The translations under genes were made by a program, and so were the position numbers. The notes below the pieces were generated by a model. The model did no database searches and was not told the DNA's origin. It saw only the letters and a program-made list of their open reading frames with translations. This document shows, piece after piece, positions 26,921 through 36,159 of a stretch of 64,000 nucleotides of DNA; the first letter of the stretch is position 1; every line of letters starts with the position of its first letter. The DNA is from Chitinophagales bacterium (GTDB lineage: Bacteria > Bacteroidota > Bacteroidia > Chitinophagales > UBA2359), in NCBI GenBank assembly GCA_041392475.1, contig JAWKLZ010000003.1, positions 124,001 to 188,000 on the forward strand, read 5' to 3'.

Positions 26921-28183
26921 ATGAAAGTTTCCATACACATTGATGAGCATTTTCAGATAGTAGAAGCTATTGACTCTGAAATATTATCCAAAGTCTCACC
27001 GCAAATAACTATCAATATTTTTGACAAAGTTTCGAGTCATATCACAAGAATCGTAGGTCGTTTGGTACATCAATCCTTGGCGACAAATAAAAATGCATCT
27101 GCTGAAAAGTTACTTGCCAAAACAAATGATGCATTTACTTTTTTGACAATTACTACAAAACTTTTACCCCTTTCTTCAATCAATAAGAAGACGCTTCTAT
27201 TATCTATTCAGCAAAGCAATAGCAATTTGATAGGAGATATGGGGGATTTATTCAAAGAAAAAAGATTAATTCAGCCCCTATCACCTACAAGCAAGCAGGA
27301 ATTATGGGATTTTTTAGAACAGGCAGAAGTAACCGAAATAGAAGAAATAGACACAGAACAGCACCAACAAAAAGTGAATGAACGTTTGGAGATGTTGTTG
27401 AGAGAAGCCGAAAAACAAGGATTGGAATGGATAAAAACGATGAACGACTTGACGCTTTCTATGATAAAACTCAAGGAAAGTGAACAAACTAAGAAGGCCT
27501 TACTTGAAGCAGTTCCTGATGCAATGTTTCGGGTAAATAAAGAAGGAGATTATTTAGAGTATATTCCTGCAAAAGATGAAGACTCAATACCCGCAGCTGC
27601 TTTCATTGGAAACAACATGATGGATATTCTACCCGAAGAACATGCTCAGGCAGCGACGAATGAATTGCAACTTTCTTTGGAAACTGCAAAGGTAAGGGCA
27701 TATTCTTTTGAATGGGAATTGGAGGAAGGTTTGATGTATTATGAAATGCGGTTTTCTCCTATCAATAATTTTGAAGCGCTGTGTATGATAAGAGATATTA
27801 CCAAACAAAAAAGAGGGGAGGAGTTGCTTCAAAAAAGTATGTTGTACTATCAGAATCTGATTAAGCGAAGCCCTGCACCCATTATAGTATTAGATAAAGA
27901 TAGTATTTTTATTGATATCAATCCTGCTGCAATGTTGCTACTTGGAATAGAAGACTTCAATCAATTGAATAATAGAAGAGGCTATGACTTTATTCACAAA
28001 AATGACAAAGCCATTGCCAAAGATAAACTGAAAAGAGGCTTCAATGATAACTTCCCAGATGGAGTGGCTCGATTTAGAGTAGTAAAATACAATGGCAAAG
28101 TAATCGCTATTGAAGTAGCTGCCGCTGTTATGATGCTCGGCGGAAAGCGTGTTGCACAAATCGTATTGAAGGAAGTTAAGTGA
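26921..28183 (+). CDS. PAS-domain protein without a visible output domain
   Basis: 420 residues from ATG 26921 (MKVSIHIDEHFQIVEAID); the frame is open upstream to 26834 but that part looks unstructured. Residues 1-200 are helical and unfamiliar, ending in a coiled coil (HQQKVNERLEMLLREAEKQG). Two PAS domains follow: the first starts at ALLEAVPDAMFRVNKEG and ends in MIRDITKQKRGEELLQ, the second starts at LIKRSPAPIIVLDKD. No histidine kinase, GGDEF or DNA-binding part follows. It may sense a ligand and signal through its N-terminal half or a partner. The bamD promoter region lies directly downstream. Confidence 0.75.
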   Translation: MKVSIHIDEHFQIVEAIDSEILSKVSPQITINIFDKVSSHITRIVGRLVHQSLATNKNASAEKLLAKTNDAFTFLTITTKLLPLSSINKKTLLLSIQQSNSNLIGDMGDLFKEKRLIQPLSPTSKQELWDFLEQAEVTEIEEIDTEQHQQKVNERLEMLLREAEKQGLEWIKTMNDLTLSMIKLKESEQTKKALLEAVPDAMFRVNKEGDYLEYIPAKDEDSIPAAAFIGNNMMDILPEEHAQAATNELQLSLETAKVRAYSFEWELEEGLMYYEMRFSPINNFEALCMIRDITKQKRGEELLQKSMLYYQNLIKRSPAPIIVLDKDSIFIDINPAAMLLLGIEDFNQLNNRRGYDFIHKNDKAIAKDKLKRGFNDNFPDGVARFRVVKYNGKVIAIEVAAAVMMLGGKRVAQIVLKEVK

Positions 28184-28246
28184 CTAAGCAAGACAACGAA
28201 AGTAGTAAAAGATGCGTTTGGGTAATTACTTTTGAGTCTAAAACTG

Positions 28247-28254
28247 TATCTTTG
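28247..28254 (+). promoter_or_regulatory. -7-like element directly before bamD
   Basis: TATCTTTG fits TAnnTTTG and ends 6 bases before the bamD ATG at 28261. No TTTG at the usual 19-base distance. If used, the message would begin at or next to the start codon. Confidence 0.35.
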
Positions 28255-28260
28255 CACGTC

Positions 28261-29067
28261 ATGGGTAAAAAACACACATTTGGTTTAATAGCAGTATTGA
28301 TGCTGCTTATTTTTAACACTTCTTGCGATTCTTATCAGAAGGTACTTCGCAGCACCGACTTTGAATACAAAAGGAAAATGTCGAAAAAGTACTACAATGA
28401 GGGTGCTTATTACAAAGCCATACCTTTATTTGAAGAGTTGATGAGTGTATTTAAGGGTACGCAAGACGTAGAAAAGATTTACTATTTCTATGCCTATAGT
28501 CACTATGGTCAGGATGATTATTTGTTGGCAGCGCATTATTTCAAAACCTTTGCAGATACTTATCCAAGAAGCGTTTATGCGGAAGATGCACAGTTTATGA
28601 CGGCTTATTGCTATTACAAACTGTCACCAAAACCTTCTTTAGAACAAACCTATACAGGGAAAGCCATTGAGTATTTTCAGTTGTTTGCAAATGCGTATCC
28701 AAATAGTGATAAGGTGAAGAGAGCCAATCAACTTATGGAGCAGATTCGATTGAAGCTCGAAACCAAAGCTTTTCTTAGTGCAGAACTTTATTTCAAAATA
28801 AAAAGTTATAAAGCAGCGGCAACAGCCTTCGAGAATATCTTGGAGGATTTTCCTGACACACGAAGACAGGAAAATTTGCGTTTTCTAATATTAAAATCAT
28901 TTTTCCTTTTAGCTGAGAATAGTATTAAGACCAAACAAAAGGAGAGATACGAAGCGGCAATAGATGCCTACTTCCATTTTATCGACCGTTTTCCCGAAAG
29001 TAATGATTTACAAGAGGCGGAACGCATGTATGAAACATCATTAAAAAAAGTTAAAACCTTACAATAA
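28261..29067 (+). CDS. bamD: Outer-membrane assembly lipoprotein BamD
   Basis: 268 residues from ATG 28261, chosen because it starts the signal peptide; the lipobox is LLIFNTSC. It has TPR-type repeats: YYNEGAYYKAIPLFEELM, YYFYAYSHYGQDDYLLAAHYFKTFADTYP, then AIEYFQLFANAYP and AATAFENILEDFPDT. BamD is the essential lipoprotein of the complex that folds outer-membrane beta-barrel proteins. First gene of the bamD-rpoZ-coaBC-DUF4835 cluster that recurs in Bacteroidota; rpoZ follows after 5 bases. Confidence 0.9.
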   Translation: MGKKHTFGLIAVLMLLIFNTSCDSYQKVLRSTDFEYKRKMSKKYYNEGAYYKAIPLFEELMSVFKGTQDVEKIYYFYAYSHYGQDDYLLAAHYFKTFADTYPRSVYAEDAQFMTAYCYYKLSPKPSLEQTYTGKAIEYFQLFANAYPNSDKVKRANQLMEQIRLKLETKAFLSAELYFKIKSYKAAATAFENILEDFPDTRRQENLRFLILKSFFLLAENSIKTKQKERYEAAIDAYFHFIDRFPESNDLQEAERMYETSLKKVKTLQ

Positions 29068-29072
29068 ATAAT

Positions 29073-29426
29073 ATGGCAAACTCAAAAAAGAAAAAAGGAC
29101 AAGCTATTTCTCCTTATGCGCAGGCACGGAACATTGATGCAATGGCAAAAAAAACAGGTAATGTCTATGAGTCTATTGTGATTATAGCAAGAAGGTCTAG
29201 CCAAATCGCTCAAGCTCTAAAGGAAGAATTGCACGGAAAACTGAATGAATTTGCATCTAATACAGATTCATTGGAGGAAATACACGAAAACAAAGAGCAA
29301 ATCGAAATTTCTAAATTCTATGAGCGTATGCCGCATCCTACATTGTTGGCAATGGAAGAATTTATGAACGATGAAGTTTATTTCCGCAAAGCAGACAAAG
29401 AAAAAAGACCCTCCTACAAAAAGTAA
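29073..29426 (+). CDS. rpoZ: RNA polymerase omega subunit, Bacteroidota type
   Basis: 117 residues. The core VYESIVIIARRSSQIAQALKEEL is the Rpb6/omega helix pair that clamps the beta' subunit. The long C-terminal extension (ISKFYERMPHPTLLAMEEFM) is typical of Bacteroidota omega. It lies between bamD and coaBC with only 5 and 14 bases between genes, so the three are surely co-transcribed. Confidence 0.88.
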   Translation: MANSKKKKGQAISPYAQARNIDAMAKKTGNVYESIVIIARRSSQIAQALKEELHGKLNEFASNTDSLEEIHENKEQIEISKFYERMPHPTLLAMEEFMNDEVYFRKADKEKRPSYKK

Positions 29427-29440
29427 TTTTCTTTAAAATT

Positions 29441-30661
29441 GTGCATTTAAAAGGAAAAAAAATTCTATTAGGAATAACAGGAAGTATTGCCGCCTACAAA
29501 GCGGCAATACTTACTAGGTTATTTATTAAAGAAGGGGCAGAAGTAAGGGTTATCATGACCCAAGCCGCAACCGATTTCATCTCACCGCTTACCTTTTCTA
29601 CCCTCTCTAAACATCCTGTTGTCACCCAGTTTTTTAGCAGCCAAGAACAAGTTTGGAACAATCATGTCGAATTAGGACTTTGGGCAGACCTTATGCTTAT
29701 TGCGCCAACATCTGCCAACACGCTTGCAAAAATGGCAAATGGAATTTGTGACAACGTACTTTTAGCTACTTATTTATCTGCAAAATGCCCCGTTTTTGTT
29801 GCACCTGCAATGGACTTAGATATGTGGTTGCATCCAGCTATACAAACAAATATAGATAGGCTTACCAGTTATGGTAATCACCTCATTTCGGTAGAACATG
29901 GGGAGTTAGCAAGTGGTTTGGTCGGAAAGGGACGTTTGGCAGAACCAGAAAACATAGTTTTACAAATTGAAGAATACCTGATAAGTTGTTCACCACAACC
30001 ATTGAAGGGGCAAAAAATATTGATTACCGCAGGACCTACTTATGAAGCTATTGATCCCGTCCGTTTTATTGGGAATCATTCAAGCGGTAAAATGGGGATT
30101 GCTTTAGCCGAAACGGCTTTTGAGCAAGGTGCAACGGTTTGTTTGGTTTTAGGTCCAACCAATTTTTTGCCTCGCTATCAAGGTATTGAGGTGATTGCAG
30201 TGAAAACGGCGCAAGAAATGTTTGACGCTACAACCTCACGTTTTGAAGAAACTGATATTGCTATTTTATCAGCAGCAGTTGCCGATTTTACACCAATTGA
30301 AGTAAGCGATTCTAAAATAAAAAAGAAAGGTGAAGATACGGGTATGCACCTTTCGCTCAAACGTACCAAAGATATTTTAGCTACTTTGGGGGAAAACAAA
30401 AAGGCTCACCAATTATTGATTGGTTTTGCCTTGGAAACTGACAATGAGTTAGAAAATGCTCAAAAAAAACTGCAAAAAAAGAATTTAGATGGCATAGTTC
30501 TCAATTCTTTGCGTGATAAAGGGGCAGGATTTAAGCACAATACCAATAAAATTACTATCTTAGATAAATACAATAGACTGCAGAAATTTGAGTTAAAATC
30601 AAAGCATGAGGCAGCACAAGACATTATTCAGAAAGTCTTAGAATTGAAAAGCTCGATATAA
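29441..30661 (+). CDS. coaBC: Bifunctional phosphopantothenoylcysteine decarboxylase / phosphopantothenate-cysteine ligase
   Basis: 406 residues. GTG start, needed to include the conserved KKILLGITGSIAAYKA. The N-terminal CoaC flavoprotein half (1-185) shows the active-site His in WNNHVELGLWAD, the APTSANTLAKMANGICDN loop and FVAPAMDLDMW. The CoaB half (190-406) has ILITAGPTYEAIDPVRFIGNHSSGKMG. It makes 4'-phosphopantetheine on the way to coenzyme A, in the cytoplasm. Third gene of the bamD operon. Confidence 0.93.
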   Translation: MHLKGKKILLGITGSIAAYKAAILTRLFIKEGAEVRVIMTQAATDFISPLTFSTLSKHPVVTQFFSSQEQVWNNHVELGLWADLMLIAPTSANTLAKMANGICDNVLLATYLSAKCPVFVAPAMDLDMWLHPAIQTNIDRLTSYGNHLISVEHGELASGLVGKGRLAEPENIVLQIEEYLISCSPQPLKGQKILITAGPTYEAIDPVRFIGNHSSGKMGIALAETAFEQGATVCLVLGPTNFLPRYQGIEVIAVKTAQEMFDATTSRFEETDIAILSAAVADFTPIEVSDSKIKKKGEDTGMHLSLKRTKDILATLGENKKAHQLLIGFALETDNELENAQKKLQKKNLDGIVLNSLRDKGAGFKHNTNKITILDKYNRLQKFELKSKHEAAQDIIQKVLELKSSI

Positions 30662-30704
30662 GACCCAATTGCAATTTTTATTTATTGTCAAAAAATCGTA
30701 ACAC

Positions 30705-31754
30705 ATGAAACGTAACATAGGCATATTTTTCTTACTGATTCTCTTCACTACAGGAAAAATTGTGGCACAAGAACTCAATGCAAAAGTAGTCGTACAAACA
30801 CCCAAACTGCAATTGGCTGATCCAAAAATCTTTAAAACTTTGGAGAATGATATCGCAGAGTTTTTAAATACACGAAAATGGACAAATGATAGTTACCAAA
30901 CACAAGAGCGAATTGATTGCAGCTTTTTGATTACTATTTCAGAAGAGTTGGCAGCTAATCGTTTTAATGCCCAAATCATTGTTCAATCCGATAGACCTGT
31001 GTATAGTTCGAGTTACAATACGGTGATGTTGAATTACCAAGATAAGAATTGGACGTTTGAATACACTGAGTTTCAGCCATTGGAGTACAACGACAATGCC
31101 TACCTTTCAGAACTTACCGCAGTGTTGGCCTATTATACCTACATTATTATAGGACTGGATTATGATAGTTTTTCACCAGAAGGAGGTAATCCTTATTTTT
31201 TGAGAGCTCAATCCATAGTGAACAATGCCCAAAATGCAAGGAATAAAAGTAAAGGTTGGACAGCTTTTGACGGCAATCAGAATCGGTATTGGTTGATAGA
31301 AAATTTGATGAGCAACAAGTTCAAAAATCTCCGAAAAGCTTATTTTGACTATCACCTCAATGGCTTAGATATGTTGTCTTCCAACCAAAAAAATGCACGG
31401 ACAGCAATCAACAATGCATTGAAGTTAATTCAACAAGTGAATCAAAATACCCCGAATTCAATGGCAGTCGATATTTTTGTGCAAGCAAAGTCGAATGAAA
31501 TATTGGATATTTTTGCATCTGATGAAGTTGGCCCGCCTGAAAAATCTGGTGCCTACAATGCAATGATAAAAATTGATCCTGCAAATAAACCTAAATACAA
31601 GAAAATTAGCAGTATCTCTGTAGGGAAGGATAAAGAAAATGCTGTTCCTGCACGGTCAGTGCCTAATTCTTCTGCAAGTGATAGATACAATAATCCACAA
31701 AGGTCTAATAGCCGAAGTGGTGTAACGCCAAGTAGCCGAACGAAAGGAAATTAG
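30705..31754 (+). CDS. DUF4835 family secreted protein
   Basis: 349 residues. Signal peptide (1-21, cleaved after IVAQ). The body matches DUF4835: QELNAKVVVQTPKLQ at the mature N-terminus, FLNTRKWTNDSYQTQERIDCSF, NAYLSELTAVLAYYTYIIIGLDYDSFSPEGG, and a Ser/Arg-rich low-complexity tail. The family nearly always sits behind coaBC in Bacteroidota, ahead of recN; here the next gene is instead an unrelated convergent gene. Function unknown, probably periplasmic. Confidence 0.87.
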   Translation: MKRNIGIFFLLILFTTGKIVAQELNAKVVVQTPKLQLADPKIFKTLENDIAEFLNTRKWTNDSYQTQERIDCSFLITISEELAANRFNAQIIVQSDRPVYSSSYNTVMLNYQDKNWTFEYTEFQPLEYNDNAYLSELTAVLAYYTYIIIGLDYDSFSPEGGNPYFLRAQSIVNNAQNARNKSKGWTAFDGNQNRYWLIENLMSNKFKNLRKAYFDYHLNGLDMLSSNQKNARTAINNALKLIQQVNQNTPNSMAVDIFVQAKSNEILDIFASDEVGPPEKSGAYNAMIKIDPANKPKYKKISSISVGKDKENAVPARSVPNSSASDRYNNPQRSNSRSGVTPSSRTKGN

Positions 31755-31901
31755 AGAAATAACTTGTAATTGGTTATTAGCTGCTCAAGGTCATTAAATT
31801 GAAACAGCTAAGAAACGCCAAAAAAATAATTTTCCGATTTTAAGTTTTGTCTCAAAGCTATTGTAGTGAAAATCAATATTCTTCAAAGAATTTCTTAGGC
31901 G

Positions 31902-32846
31902 TTACTCAATATGTTTTTTTGCAGTTTGAAGTACATTGTTAGTCGTACCATCATGGACAAAAGCAATGATTTCCATATCTTCTACTTTCCAGTGATTGGG
32001 TAAAATCGCATTGAAGATTCGCTCTACAACCATTCCCTTTACCTTATCTACATCCAAAGTAATACCTGTAGGTGGTGTAAGCATTGTACGTAATACATGG
32101 TTGTGCTGATAGTCTGGTTGGATTTTGCTGGAAGTTTCACCTAATGGAACCAATTGGTAATCAATGATATTGCTTTCCGAAAGGCTCACACTCAATAAAT
32201 GTGTAGATGAAGCATCAAAATTTTCGAGGTAATACGCTCTCACAAATATTTGAAGTTCTCTATTTAGCGGATTGTATTCATAGTGTGTATAAAGGTTCAT
32301 TGGGGCAGTAATTTGCAGCCGTTCATTCACTTTCCCCGCCCATGCATTTTTATTCACAATCGCTACATATTCTTCTTCCTTATATTTTGTTCTGTCAATT
32401 GCAGCAGCTGGAAGGGCAATACCTTGAAAAAGTTCGTATAGAAAAACGCCTTCTTCCAACACATAATTTTCCCTGTTTTCAGGATACGGCTCCGATAAAT
32501 AACCTGCGTGCATGGTGATTGCGGCGACCTCATTGGGGTGAGATTCAAGAAGATCCGCAACTTTTTGATGTCCTTCAGGGCATCTAACACATCTAACGCC
32601 ACTAAATTCTTCAATCAATACCATTTTGCATTGCGCCTCTGGCAATTCACTAGAAACAAAACTGGTATTGGTTTTTGAGAATTCATTTTCGTCAATATTT
32701 GCTTTCTCTTTACAAGTCAAATCAATGGGTATGGGTTCATTGAAGGCAATGTATGGAGGTAATTCTTCACAAGAAGTGGTGAAGAATAAAACGGCATACA
32801 GTAAGATGTAAGCACAAATATTGATAGCTTTGTTTAGTGATTTCAT
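31902..32846 (-). CDS. Omp28-related lipoprotein with CxxC motif, copy 2 of a tandem pair
   Basis: 314 residues. Lipobox FFTTSC (Cys about 26). The centre has the Omp28/thioredoxin-like segment VLIEEFSGVRCVRCPEGHQK (CVRC) and ITMHAGYLSEPYPENR. The C-terminal part is a beta-rich domain (STHLLSVSLSESNIIDYQL). It is closely paralogous to the gene at 32872, 25 bases upstream on the same strand. The DNA is most alike at the 3' ends and around the CxxC motif. Likely outer-membrane-attached; redox activity is possible from CxxC but unproven. Confidence 0.82.
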   Translation of the reverse strand: MKSLNKAINICAYILLYAVLFFTTSCEELPPYIAFNEPIPIDLTCKEKANIDENEFSKTNTSFVSSELPEAQCKMVLIEEFSGVRCVRCPEGHQKVADLLESHPNEVAAITMHAGYLSEPYPENRENYVLEEGVFLYELFQGIALPAAAIDRTKYKEEEYVAIVNKNAWAGKVNERLQITAPMNLYTHYEYNPLNRELQIFVRAYYLENFDASSTHLLSVSLSESNIIDYQLVPLGETSSKIQPDYQHNHVLRTMLTPPTGITLDVDKVKGMVVERIFNAILPNHWKVEDMEIIAFVHDGTTNNVLQTAKKHIE

Positions 32847-32871
32847 ACTTTGAGAAACAGAATTTTAGAGG

Positions 32872-33816
32872 TTACTCAATATGTTTTTTAGCAGCTTGAA
32901 GTACGTTATTAGTCGTGCCATCGTGGACAAAAGCAATGATTTCCATATCTTCTACTTTCCAGTTATCGGGTAAAGTAATATTGAAGACCCGCTCAACAAC
33001 TGTTCCTTCTATTTTATCTACACCCAATGTAAGACCTGACGCAGGTGTAAGCATGGCTCTCAGTACATGATCGTGAATATAATCTGGTAGTACAATACTT
33101 GAACCATTATCAGTTGGAGTTAGCTGATAATCAACTATGTCACTTTCCGAAAGGCTGACACTCAATAGGTGGGTAGATGCTGCGTCAAAAGCTTGAAGGT
33201 AATGCACCCTCACAAAAACTTGAAGGTTTCTATTGGAAGGATTGTATTCAAAATTGGTGTAAACGTTCATTGGTGGGTCAAGCTGCAATCGCTCATTGAC
33301 CTTACCCGCCCATACATTTCGGTTAATCAAGGATACAAAGTCTTCTCCTTCATATTTTACTCGATCAACAGCTGCCGCAGGAACTGCAATGGTTTGGAAT
33401 AAATCATAGAGTGTTGTGCCTTCTGGAATGACATAATCTTCCTTATTTTCGTTATAAGGTGTTGATAAGAAGCCTGCATGTATTGTAATAGCAGCAACTT
33501 CATCTGGATGACTTTGCAAAATTTCGGCAGTTGTTTGGTGGCCAGCAGGACAGTTTACACAGCGTACACCACTAAACTCTTCAATCAATACCATTTTGCA
33601 TTGAGTTTCTGGCAATTCGCTGGAAACAAAACTGGTATTGATTCGAGAATACTCACTAAGTTCGAGTTTTGACTTGTCACCACAGGTTAAATCAATTGGT
33701 GCTGGCTCACTAAAATCAATGAGTGGTGGAATTTCCTCACAAGCACTCATGAAAAAAAGCAGAACAAAAGAAAAAATGGCAACAAATGATTGGACAGGCG
33801 TTGGATATGATTTCAT
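32872..33816 (-). CDS. Omp28-related lipoprotein with CxxC motif, copy 1 of a tandem pair
   Basis: 314 residues from the ATG at 33816, chosen because MKS... aligns with the paralogue's MKSLNK; the preceding ATG at 33819 adds only one Met. Lipobox FFMSAC. Shared with copy 2: INTSFVSSELPETQCKMVLI, SGVRCVNCPAGHQ, the SVSLSES strand and the VEDMEIIAFVHDGTTNNVLQ end. A TATCTTTG (-7-like) lies upstream at 33859-33866, so the pair is probably transcribed from here. Function unknown. Confidence 0.82.
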   Translation of the reverse strand: MKSYPTPVQSFVAIFSFVLLFFMSACEEIPPLIDFSEPAPIDLTCGDKSKLELSEYSRINTSFVSSELPETQCKMVLIEEFSGVRCVNCPAGHQTTAEILQSHPDEVAAITIHAGFLSTPYNENKEDYVIPEGTTLYDLFQTIAVPAAAVDRVKYEGEDFVSLINRNVWAGKVNERLQLDPPMNVYTNFEYNPSNRNLQVFVRVHYLQAFDAASTHLLSVSLSESDIVDYQLTPTDNGSSIVLPDYIHDHVLRAMLTPASGLTLGVDKIEGTVVERVFNITLPDNWKVEDMEIIAFVHDGTTNNVLQAAKKHIE

Positions 33817-33919
33817 CATTGGAGTATTTAGAAGATAGAGAAAAACCAAATAAGGCAACAAAGATACCTATTTTTGTTGCAATGAAATGTAAGATTTCTT
33901 ACAAGAGTGGAATAGCATA

Positions 33920-35830
33920 TTACTTAGGTGTGTACCAAATAGGCGACGACCATGCACGTTCTTGAATAGTTTTGTCAACATCTTTGGGAGGAGCAATACC
34001 CATTGTTTTGGCATCGAAGGTACTCCATCGAGGTGTGGGAATTTCTAAAACCCGAAGGTAATACACAGCAGATTGAGTAGAATCAAATTCGGGGTCTTTC
34101 CAAACCGATTGCAGTGTGACGGCTCCAATATCATTCGTATAACTGGCTTCCTTGATGTTTACGGTATTGCCAACTTCTGGCAATTTTCCCTTGTCATCCA
34201 ATTGACGGTTATCCGACCAAACGACATCAAATATTTTTTCGTGTGTTTTTCCTTCTGCATCAACCCAACCTTTTACGACTTGAATTCGGTCAAGATTTGC
34301 ACCTTCGGCATCTTTTACTGCCCATATCAAAAAGTTGGGACTTTCTGTTTGAGCAGATTTGGGTAAATCTCTACCCATGCTTACCCCTTTTTGATAGGCA
34401 TTTTTTACCCAATCGTCACCCGAAAGGGCATTTTCATCGTATTCCCATCCTCCAAAAAAGCGCACCTTGATACGAGGGCCAGAAGTAGCAAAGGTTTCCT
34501 TTCGCTCCAATGCTTCAAAAATAGCTTCTCGTGTATTTTCTTCCGCCCAAACACCCGCCAAACCTGCTGCGCTCATGAATTTGGCTCGAAGGAATTTTTT
34601 GTCATCGCCTATAATTCGAGATTTGGGGTCACCGTCCAATGAACCAAATTTACCGAAATAGTTGTTTTCTTCCGTTGCTCCTGCCGAATTGTGTCCATCT
34701 GAACTGCCTATCAAACCAAATTTGAAGGGATTGGCACCGAGTTCTTTCTCCAATGCTAAACCGTTTTGCAGCGCATTTCGGACATAGCTGCCTTCGGGTT
34801 TGCTCGGAGGAGGAACAGAGGTAGAGAAGGTGAAAGCAAATATTTCAAAATTGGCAAACTCATCATTGGGGGCTAAAACGGGATGGGCCATAGATTGACC
34901 TTTAATTTGGACAACTTCATTGACGGGTTCGTTTCGGCTGCGGGTTTCGGCGTATTCTTTGGTAAATGGCTTTTTGTCAGATGTTTGAAGGTCATACATC
35001 AATCCATCGCTCATGTTGCCATTGTGTGGAATGGCCAATAGTTCAATGCCTTTTGAGCGTTCTTTGTCCATCCATGCCCAAAGGTCTTCGGGATTTTGAG
35101 AATTGAAGGAAGAAAAAGGTACTTCTGATACTTTTTCGCTTTTGTAAATGACATTACGGTGCATATTGGCAGCATAGACCATTTTTTCATTGGAGTTGGG
35201 ACCAACAGGGGAGGAGGTCCACTCATAAGCGGGAAATGTGGTGAATTTGCCTGGCTCATTGTGTTTGTTGGCGGCTTCTACCAATCGTTCCCAAGTATTT
35301 TGGATGATTTCTTTTTCGACGAGTTCCGACATGGGTTGGTTTCGTGCAATGCTTTGACCAACTTTTGCAAAGGCTCCCATTGAAATCGCTTTGTCTTCAC
35401 TGCGAATTTCTTTCGCAATCTCCAATGCTGCCAAAGGACTATTTGGGTCAATCATTTGTTTCATAATGCCCATGTATTCAGAGTGGTCTGATACTGCCAT
35501 GAAATCCAATGGTCGCTGCAATTGTACGCTTCCTGCGGTAAAATGGGCAATGGAATCACCTTTACCAAAGCGATAGGCATCGTCGGGCGTAGTGCGTACA
35601 TTGTAGATAAAGGCATCAAACGACCAGCTTGTATGAACGTGTAAGTCGCCAAAATAAGCGTTTTTTTGCTCATTGAAGTCTGCTGTTTTTTGGGTAGAAT
35701 CGGTGGTTTTTTCTGTTTCTTCAATGTTTTCCGCAGATGAGTTTTCTTTTTGTTGCGTTTCGCTATTGCAGGAAAAAAAGAGGGTAGAAATGAAGATATA
35801 AGTGAGGATTAGTTGTTGTTTTGATTGCAT
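33920..35830 (-). CDS. DUF3604 family lipoprotein (PHP-like metal-binding fold)
   Basis: 636 residues. Lipobox TLFFSC (Cys about 21). DUF3604 motifs: NAYFGDLHVHTSWSFDAFIY near residue 58, FMAVSDHSEYMGIM, LAIPHNGNMSDG and FGLIGSSDGHNS. The His and Asp clusters resemble PHP-type phosphoesterase metal sites, but the reaction of the family is not known. A long beta-rich C-terminus ends in RAWSSPIWYTPK. Single gene, periplasmic or surface. Confidence 0.88.
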   Translation of the reverse strand: MQSKQQLILTYIFISTLFFSCNSETQQKENSSAENIEETEKTTDSTQKTADFNEQKNAYFGDLHVHTSWSFDAFIYNVRTTPDDAYRFGKGDSIAHFTAGSVQLQRPLDFMAVSDHSEYMGIMKQMIDPNSPLAALEIAKEIRSEDKAISMGAFAKVGQSIARNQPMSELVEKEIIQNTWERLVEAANKHNEPGKFTTFPAYEWTSSPVGPNSNEKMVYAANMHRNVIYKSEKVSEVPFSSFNSQNPEDLWAWMDKERSKGIELLAIPHNGNMSDGLMYDLQTSDKKPFTKEYAETRSRNEPVNEVVQIKGQSMAHPVLAPNDEFANFEIFAFTFSTSVPPPSKPEGSYVRNALQNGLALEKELGANPFKFGLIGSSDGHNSAGATEENNYFGKFGSLDGDPKSRIIGDDKKFLRAKFMSAAGLAGVWAEENTREAIFEALERKETFATSGPRIKVRFFGGWEYDENALSGDDWVKNAYQKGVSMGRDLPKSAQTESPNFLIWAVKDAEGANLDRIQVVKGWVDAEGKTHEKIFDVVWSDNRQLDDKGKLPEVGNTVNIKEASYTNDIGAVTLQSVWKDPEFDSTQSAVYYLRVLEIPTPRWSTFDAKTMGIAPPKDVDKTIQERAWSSPIWYTPK

Positions 35831-36159
35831 ATTGTTTGGTTTTGATAAAGCAATATAAGATTAATTCTGCAATTGAGTGTAGCCAATCAAAACAAAATAT
35901 GGGGTCATTGAAGATTTTTAATAGATTCAATGCACTTTTGAAAATATTTATGATTGAAAAGCATATAATACGACATCATTACCGCTTTCTATTTGCAGAT
36001 AAAAGTGTATCATTGGTCCATTCAGAAATATGGATAGATTTTTGAAGATAGTAATTGCTCTGAAGGCTTCGGAGGAAGGAAAATAGTTTTGTCTGTTAAG
36101 ACAGAATTTTGGACGGTTTTTTTATCTTTGTATATACTGAACTACTAAATGGGGTGAAT
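35831..36159. other. Divergent promoter region
   Basis: 329 bases between two divergent genes. TATCTTTG at 36123-36130 could be the -7 element of the cupin gene. A small palindrome TCTGTTAAGACAGA lies at 36092-36105. No gene recognised. Confidence 0.4.
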
